From Candidatus Coatesiibacteriota bacterium (lineage in GTDB: Bacteria > RBG-13-66-14), in NCBI GenBank assembly GCA_014728185.1, contig WJMB01000393.1:1-7415 (forward strand): a stretch of DNA of 7,415 nucleotides, written 5' to 3'. The notes under the pieces are model-generated. The model searched no databases and had not been told where the DNA came from. It worked only from the letters and a program-made list of their open reading frames with translations. Both the position numbers and the translations under genes were made by a program. Below, one piece after another: positions 1-5,200 of the stretch. Within the stretch, counting starts at the first letter, position 1. Every line of letters begins with the position of its first letter.

Positions 1-1966
1 CCACGTGGCCTATGACGGCGACGGCAAACCCACCCAGGCGGCGCTGGCCTTCGCGGCCAAGTTCAACTGCACCGAGGCCGAGCTGCAGATCGCCGAGACG
101 CCCAAAGGTGAGCGGGTGCAACTCGAGGTCACCCTGGGCGGGGCGCCGACCGTTGAGCTGCTGCCCGGCTTTATCGAGGAGCTGATCACGGGGCTGCCCC
201 TGCCCAAGTCGATGCGCTGGGGGGCGCACGAGCTGCGCTTCCTGCGGCCGATCCGCTGGCTGGCGGCCCTCTACGGCGATGAAGGCCTCGAGGTCGAGCT
301 GGCCGGGGTGCGTACCGGCGCAACCAGCCGGGGACACCGCTTTCTCTCTGCAGAGCCCTTCGAACTCCCCGACGCCGACCTGGACACCTACCGGGCGGCT
401 TGCCGGGATCACTCCGTCGTCGTCGACGGCACCGAACTCGACGAGGAGGGCCGGGTCGCCGCGCCGGGCGAGCGCTACGAGCTGCTGCGCGGCCAGGTCG
501 AGCTGGAATTGAAGGAGCTGGGGGCGACGGGCTACGACGACGAGCTGCTGCTGACCGTCACCAACATGGTCGAGCACCCCACCTGCCTGGTGGGCGGTTT
601 CGAGGAACGGTTCCTCGAGCTGCCCGACGCCGTGGTCGTCTCGACCCTGCGTGAGTACCAGAAGTACTTCGAGGTGCGCGACGCGAAGGGCGGGCTGCTG
701 CCGAGGTTCATCGCGGTGCGCGACGGCGGCGACCGCAACGCCGCCGGGGTGATCGCCGGTCACGAGCGGGTGCTGCGCGCCCGGCTCACCGACGCGGGCT
801 ACTTCTGGGAGGAATCGGTCAAGCGGCCCCTGGACGATCTCACCGAGGAGCTGGACGGCCTGCGCTTCATCCGCGGTCTGGGCAGCTACGCCGATAAACG
901 GCAGCGCCTGATTGCCCTGACGACCTTCGTCGACGTCGACGGCGTCTGCGAAACGGACTCCTCGATCTGCGAGGAGGTCGCTCGGGCGGCGGAGCTGGCC
1001 AAGCAGGACCTGCTGACCCCCCTGGTGGTCGAGTTCACCAGCCTGCAAGGCGTCATCGGCGGCGAGCTGGCCCGGCGCCACGGCGAGAGTGAGGGCGTCG
1101 CCCGGGCCGTGGCCGAGCAGTACCTGCCCGTGGGCTTCTCCGGTCGGGCCGGGGAGCTGCCCCAGAGCGCCGCCGGCTGCCTGTTGGCACTGCTGGACAA
1201 GCTGGACACCCTGGCGGGCTGCTTCGCCACGGGTCTCGAGCCTACGGGCTCCGCCGACCCCTTCGGTCTGCGCCGCGCCGCCCGGGGCGTGCTGGGCGTC
1301 GCCATGGGCGTCGAGGGCCATGACGTCGCCGGGCTGGATCGCTCGCGGCTCAGCCTGACGCCGCTGATCGCCGCCGCCGTGGACAACTACAGCGGTAAAA
1401 CAAAGAAGGATTTCGCCCCCACCGCCGTCGAGGAGCGCCTGGCCGCCTTCCTTTCCGAGCGAGCCGAACGACTTTTCATCGAGCTGGGTGTGGCCGGCGA
1501 CGCCGCTCGCGCCGCCCTGGAGACCTACAATACCCGGCCTTGGGCCGCCTGGCGCTGCGCCCGGGCCTTGAGCGAGGCCAAGGACGGTCCCGACTTCGCC
1601 AACCTGGCCGCCGGATACAAGCGGGCCGCCAACATCCTCAAGCAGGCCGCCAAGGAGTTGGAGCTCAACGACTTCGCCGAACCCGAGAGCGCTCTGTTCG
1701 ACAAAAGCGCCGAGATCGAGCTGGCCGCCGCCCTGCGCGAGCTGCGCTCCGAGGAGGTCTTCGAAGCCGCCGTCCGGCGCGGGGCCTTCAGCGAGGCCAT
1801 CGCCCGCGTCGCTAAGCTGCGCCCGGTTATCGACACATTCTTCGATACGGTGATGGTCCTCACCGACGACGATAACAGGCGGAACAACCGCCTGGCGCTG
1901 CTCAGCGAGCTGGTGGATCTCTTCGGCCGCCTGGGCGACCTGTCCCGGATCACGCCGGCGGGCTGA
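1..1966 (+). CDS. glyS: Glycyl-tRNA synthetase beta subunit (5'-partial)
   Basis: GlyS partners GlyQ (alpha subunit) in the alpha2-beta2 enzyme that charges tRNA-Gly in the cytoplasm; the beta subunit mainly handles tRNA recognition. The frame is already open at base 2, and the GTG at 5 is an internal valine: the text around it (V-AYDGDGKPTQAAL) matches the family's A-F-D-x-x-G-x-PT-x-AA segment, which normally lies about 80-90 residues in. Further landmarks in order are PKSMRWG (203-223) with RFLRPIRW just after, TSRGHRF (323-343), the HD-like region with EFTSLQGV (from 1031), a DKLDTLAGCF segment (about 1193-1225), DPFGLRRAARGVLG (from 1256), and the C-terminal DALR-type anticodon-binding region ending in FFDTVMVL (1838-1861) and GDLSRI. 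The stop is TGA at 1964-1966. With the missing start the protein would be about 735 residues, slightly longer than E. coli GlyS (689), partly because of an insertion near 425-469. Whether glyQ lies upstream or is fused cannot be seen. The family call is secure. Confidence 0.97.
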   Translation, partial: HVAYDGDGKPTQAALAFAAKFNCTEAELQIAETPKGERVQLEVTLGGAPTVELLPGFIEELITGLPLPKSMRWGAHELRFLRPIRWLAALYGDEGLEVELAGVRTGATSRGHRFLSAEPFELPDADLDTYRAACRDHSVVVDGTELDEEGRVAAPGERYELLRGQVELELKELGATGYDDELLLTVTNMVEHPTCLVGGFEERFLELPDAVVVSTLREYQKYFEVRDAKGGLLPRFIAVRDGGDRNAAGVIAGHERVLRARLTDAGYFWEESVKRPLDDLTEELDGLRFIRGLGSYADKRQRLIALTTFVDVDGVCETDSSICEEVARAAELAKQDLLTPLVVEFTSLQGVIGGELARRHGESEGVARAVAEQYLPVGFSGRAGELPQSAAGCLLALLDKLDTLAGCFATGLEPTGSADPFGLRRAARGVLGVAMGVEGHDVAGLDRSRLSLTPLIAAAVDNYSGKTKKDFAPTAVEERLAAFLSERAERLFIELGVAGDAARAALETYNTRPWAAWRCARALSEAKDGPDFANLAAGYKRAANILKQAAKELELNDFAEPESALFDKSAEIELAAALRELRSEEVFEAAVRRGAFSEAIARVAKLRPVIDTFFDTVMVLTDDDNRRNNRLALLSELVDLFGRLGDLSRITPAG

Positions 1967-1988
1967 GCCGTCGGGGCCGTTACGCTCT

Positions 1989-2004
1989 GTTCCCGTTCGG
2001 GAAC
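1989..2004. repeat. Short perfect hairpin after glyS
   Basis: GTTCCCG (1989-1995) and CGGGAAC (1998-2004) are perfect inverted copies, giving a 6-bp stem with a GTTC tetraloop in RNA, 23 bases after the glyS stop. The bases that follow (CCCGGCGATATTG) hold no T tract, so it is not a convincing intrinsic terminator by itself. It may protect the 3' end of the glyS mRNA, or it may be chance in GC-rich DNA. Confidence 0.5.
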
Positions 2005-2034
2005 CCCGGCGATATTGTCAACGTAATCAAGGCG

Positions 2035-2088
2035 CCGACGTCATCCGACGTATGGGATGGCCTTTTTTCGCTTTAACATCCACGTCGG
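2035..2088. repeat. Heptamer CCGACGT: two direct copies and one inverted copy
   Basis: CCGACGT occurs at 2035-2041 and 2045-2051, exactly 10 bases apart start to start (one helical turn), and its reverse complement ACGTCGG occurs at 2082-2088. These are exact copies inside a 199-bp spacer. Such phasing can mark binding sites for a dimeric regulator. As RNA, the inverted copy could pair with either direct copy and compete with the terminator at 2040-2068. Both readings are inference; the heptamer is short and GC-rich enough that chance is possible. Confidence 0.35.
2040..2068 (+). terminator. Intrinsic (Rho-independent) terminator of glyS
   Basis: GTCATCC (2040-2046) pairs with GGATGGC (2055-2061), including one G-U pair, around an 8-base loop. 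One C and then six T (2063-2068) follow. Stem plus U tract on the + strand, 74 bases after the glyS stop, is the classical arrangement. The stem is short (7 bp), so efficiency may be moderate. It separates glyS from the downstream gene. Confidence 0.7.
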
Positions 2089-2095
2089 TCCTGCT

Positions 2096-2126
2096 CGATG
2101 AGCTGTTCTCCCGACACAGCTTATCG
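2096..2126. promoter_or_regulatory. 11-bp inverted repeat upstream of the SprA homolog
   Basis: CGATGAGCTGT (2096-2106) and ACAGCTTATCG (2116-2126) are inverted copies with a single difference, a G-U wobble in RNA, around the 9-base spacer TCTCCCGAC. The element ends 39 bases before the proposed TTG start. No T tract follows on either strand, so it is not a terminator. It could be an operator for a dimeric repressor or a stable hairpin in the 5' leader. I saw no convincing -35/-10 pair near it, so the transcript start is unknown. Confidence 0.55.
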
Positions 2127-2165
2127 TCTGAACCGGCGAGCACGCCCCCTCCAGAGACCCAGCGA

Positions 2166-2234
2166 TTGAAACGACGCCTCGCCATCCTCGCCCTGCTCCT
2201 GCTGACCGGTCTGGCGGCCCTACCCGCCGCGGCC
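2166..2234 (+). other. Sec signal peptide of the SprA homolog
   Basis: The 23 residues begin with a charged KRR, continue with a hydrophobic core of about 15 Leu/Ala/Ile residues, and end in Ala-Ala-Ala before Gln24, a standard signal peptidase I site. No cysteine follows, so this is not a lipoprotein signal. Its position at the TTG codon is the main argument for that start. Confidence 0.85.
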
Positions 2235-5200
2235 CAGTCCGCCCCTCCACGCATCCCCCGCTTCTACTACCGCCTCAAGCGCCACCGGGCCTTCCAGCAC
2301 GAGATGATCACCCGCTTCGAGCTGGAGCTGCCCCGGCGGCCTGTTCTCGAGTTCGCACCGGGCGGGCTGACTCTCGACTACACCCCGCCGACAGGCGCCG
2401 ACGTCATTGAAGGCTACCGGAGCTGGCGCCGGTCCCACGACGCGATGGGACGCGCCTACGACACCCCCTTCTCCCACACGCTCTACGGCGACCGGGTGGA
2501 ATCGATCCGCGCCCGTGAGGCCCGGATCGCCCAGGAAAGCAACGAGGGCGTCATCAGCGATATCGAGATCGAGTGGTTGGCCACCACGCTGAAGATCTCC
2601 GGGCGCAAGCTCTTCGAGCTGGCCTACACCACCAAGGACTACGAAAACCCGCCGGACCCGACCCTGGAGGGCGGCCAGCGGGATTTCAGCATGGATCAGG
2701 AGACGCAGATCCGCGTCGAGGGCACCATCGCCGAACGGGTCATCGTCAACGTCGACTATGACGACACCCGGGAGAACGACGCCCGCAACGAGATATCCCT
2801 GGTCTACCAGGGCAAGGAGGACGAGTTCATCAAGCGCGCCGAGCTGGGCGACGTGATGCTCAGCGTGCCCAGTACCCGCTTCGTCAGCTACTCGGCCAAG
2901 AGCCTCTTCGGCGCCAAGATCGAGGGCGGCCTGGGAGAGTGGATGAGCTTCACCCTGATCGGCTCCCGGGAGAAGGGCGTCACCGAGGAGGAGCAGTACA
3001 CGGGCACGGGTCAGCTCCAGCGCGAGAGCATCCGCGACACCGACTACACCGAGCGCCTTTACTACCGGGTCGACTCCAACGAAAACCACTTCGGTGATCC
3101 GAACACGCCGATCCAGATCGCCGAGGACCCCGTCGACGGCGGCGCCGTCTTCGATGTCTGGATCTACGCCTCGGGCCAGACCCACGATCCGACCATCGAC
3201 TACTACGACTTCGAGGCCGACCGCTACGACGACGAGGCCGACGACAGCCCGACGGCCCCACCGGTCCCCACCGGGGAAACCTATTCCAGCAGCTACTGGC
3301 GCCTGCTCGAGCCGGTCAACGACTACACGATCAACAAGTACACCGGTCGGCTGGATTTCAAGAGCACGGTCCAATCCTACGAGTACGTGGCGGTCAGCTA
3401 CGCCGTGGCCCTGCAGAACAGCCCGACCCAGATCGTCTATCAGGTCGGAGCCGGGGCGCTGCCGCTGCCCAAGCTGCTCAAGAGCGGTCAGACCGGCGAC
3501 GACAGCCTGCTGGACTACATGCACGAGAACATCTACTACCTGGGCGCCACCGGGGTCGAGCTGGACTCGGACTTCCTGCTGCAGATCGAGGACCTCCAGG
3601 GACGCACCAACGACGCCGAGGACATCAACGACAACGGCGACACCGAGGAGCCCCTGGTTCGCGCCCTGGGCCTGACCCGCGATCCCGGCGGCGCCGACGA
3701 CTCGATCAGCCCCCAGGTGATCGACCAGGACCAGGGCCTGCTGGTCTTCCCCGAGCGCCACCCCTTCCGCAAGGACGGCGAGGAGGGTACCGACGAGGAC
3801 GCCTACGATCCCAGCTACGGCAACCGCAACCACCGCTACAACATCCGCGTCGAGTTCCACAGCGCCTCGGCGGCGCGGTTCCTGCGCCCCAACATCATCC
3901 CGGGCTCCGAGGAGATCCGCCTGAACGGCCGCAAGCTGGTCCGCGACGTCGACTACATCATCGACTACGACTCCGGCTACCTGGAATTCCTGATCCCCGG
4001 AGCCAACGACTCCGACGCCGACCTTGACATCACCTACGAGTATCAGCCCCTCTTCGGCGACTCGGGCAAGACCCTGGCCGGAGGGCGGCTGGAGTTCAAG
4101 CCCTTCGAGTTCTTCACCATCGGCGGCACCTACATCGGCGAGTGGACGGACAAGCCGACGGATGCCTCCGAGGTCCCGGAGCTCCGGGCCATCCCCTCGA
4201 TGCACCAGGTCATCGACACCGACGCCAAGCTGGAGTTGAAGAACGACTTCATGACCTCCCTGGTGAGCTGGCTGCCCGGTGTCGACTCCGAAGCCCAATC
4301 GACGCTGCTCGTCGAGGGTGAGATGGCCTACAGCTTCTACAATCCAAACCGGGTCGGGCGAACGCACCTCGACGACCTGGAGGGCGCCCACCAGAGCATC
4401 TCGATGCCCCTGCTGGACACCGACTGGCTGCCCAGCTCCCCGCCGACCTACGCCGGCGAGCTCTACGACCAGGCCGATCGTCGGCTGGTGGACCTCGACG
4501 ACGTGAACAACTACCCGCAGAGCCAGATCGACCCCGACTGGCGCACCGACGAGACCGCCACCCTGCTGGAGGTCTCGGACCTGCCCCAGCAGGCGGACCA
4601 GTGGGACTCCTTCGCCCGGATCATCGCCGCCAACGGCCTGGACCTGGGCGAGCGCAACCTGGAGTACCTGGAGTTCTACCTCTACCGCGGCGGGACCTTC
4701 AACGGCGGGGTGCTGCACTTCGACATCGGCATGATCAACGAAGACGCCGACGGCGACTTCGTCGACGACGGCTTCTACACCGGCTACGACTCCGAGGACC
4801 AGGGCTCCGAGCCGGGCTTCGAGCCCTTCGGCAGCGACCCCGGCGAACTCGACGGCCGCCTGCAGACCGGTGAGGACACCGGCATCGAGTTCAACAACGG
4901 CTACATCGAGACAACCATCGGCGCCGATGACGGCTTCCTGACCACCGAGGACCTGGACTTCAACCTGACCCTGGACACCACGGAGAGCTACTACGGCTAC
5001 GCCGTGCCCCTGGACGAGATACCGTCGGAGTATCTGGGCCGCGAGCTGGGCAACGGCTGGGTGACGGTCCGCATCCCCCTGGAGCTCGATACCGTCCGTC
5101 CCGGCGACAACAATCCGCCGACCAACGCCGTCATCAAGACGATGCGTATCTGGATCGAGAGCACCGTCGAGGGCTCCTTCGCACCCTCCAGCTTCCTCTA

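Noticed and set aside
5..7. GTG at 5 as the start of glyS
   Set aside because: The frame is open upstream to the window edge, and the following residues match an internal GlyS block, so the gene is truncated by the window.
1989..2004. Hairpin as the main glyS terminator
   Set aside because: No T tract follows it. The hairpin at 2040-2061 with six T is the better terminator.
2052..2054. ATG at 2052 as the start of the SprA homolog
   Set aside because: It lies in the loop of the glyS terminator, has no Shine-Dalgarno sequence, and would bury the signal peptide 38 residues into the protein.
2069..2165. A sigma-70 promoter for the SprA homolog
   Set aside because: TTATCG (2121-2126) could pass as a weak -10, but it is part of the inverted repeat and no matching -35 was found at proper spacing. 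Not supportable by eye.
2220..4718. Minus-strand open frame of 832 codons opposite the SprA homolog
   Set aside because: It is in exact codon register with the sense gene, so a stop needs a sense TTA, CTA or TCA codon. Those are very rare here, and its end coincides with the sense CTA at 2220. Its translation is a monotonous Val/Leu/Gly/Asp string with no recognisable family, while the sense frame has a signal peptide and SprA motifs.
4601..4873. Plus-strand out-of-frame open frames inside both genes, such as this Arg-rich one
   Set aside because: They are Arg/Pro/Ser-rich translations typical of shifted GC-rich codons, lack ribosome binding sites, and lie wholly inside well-supported genes.
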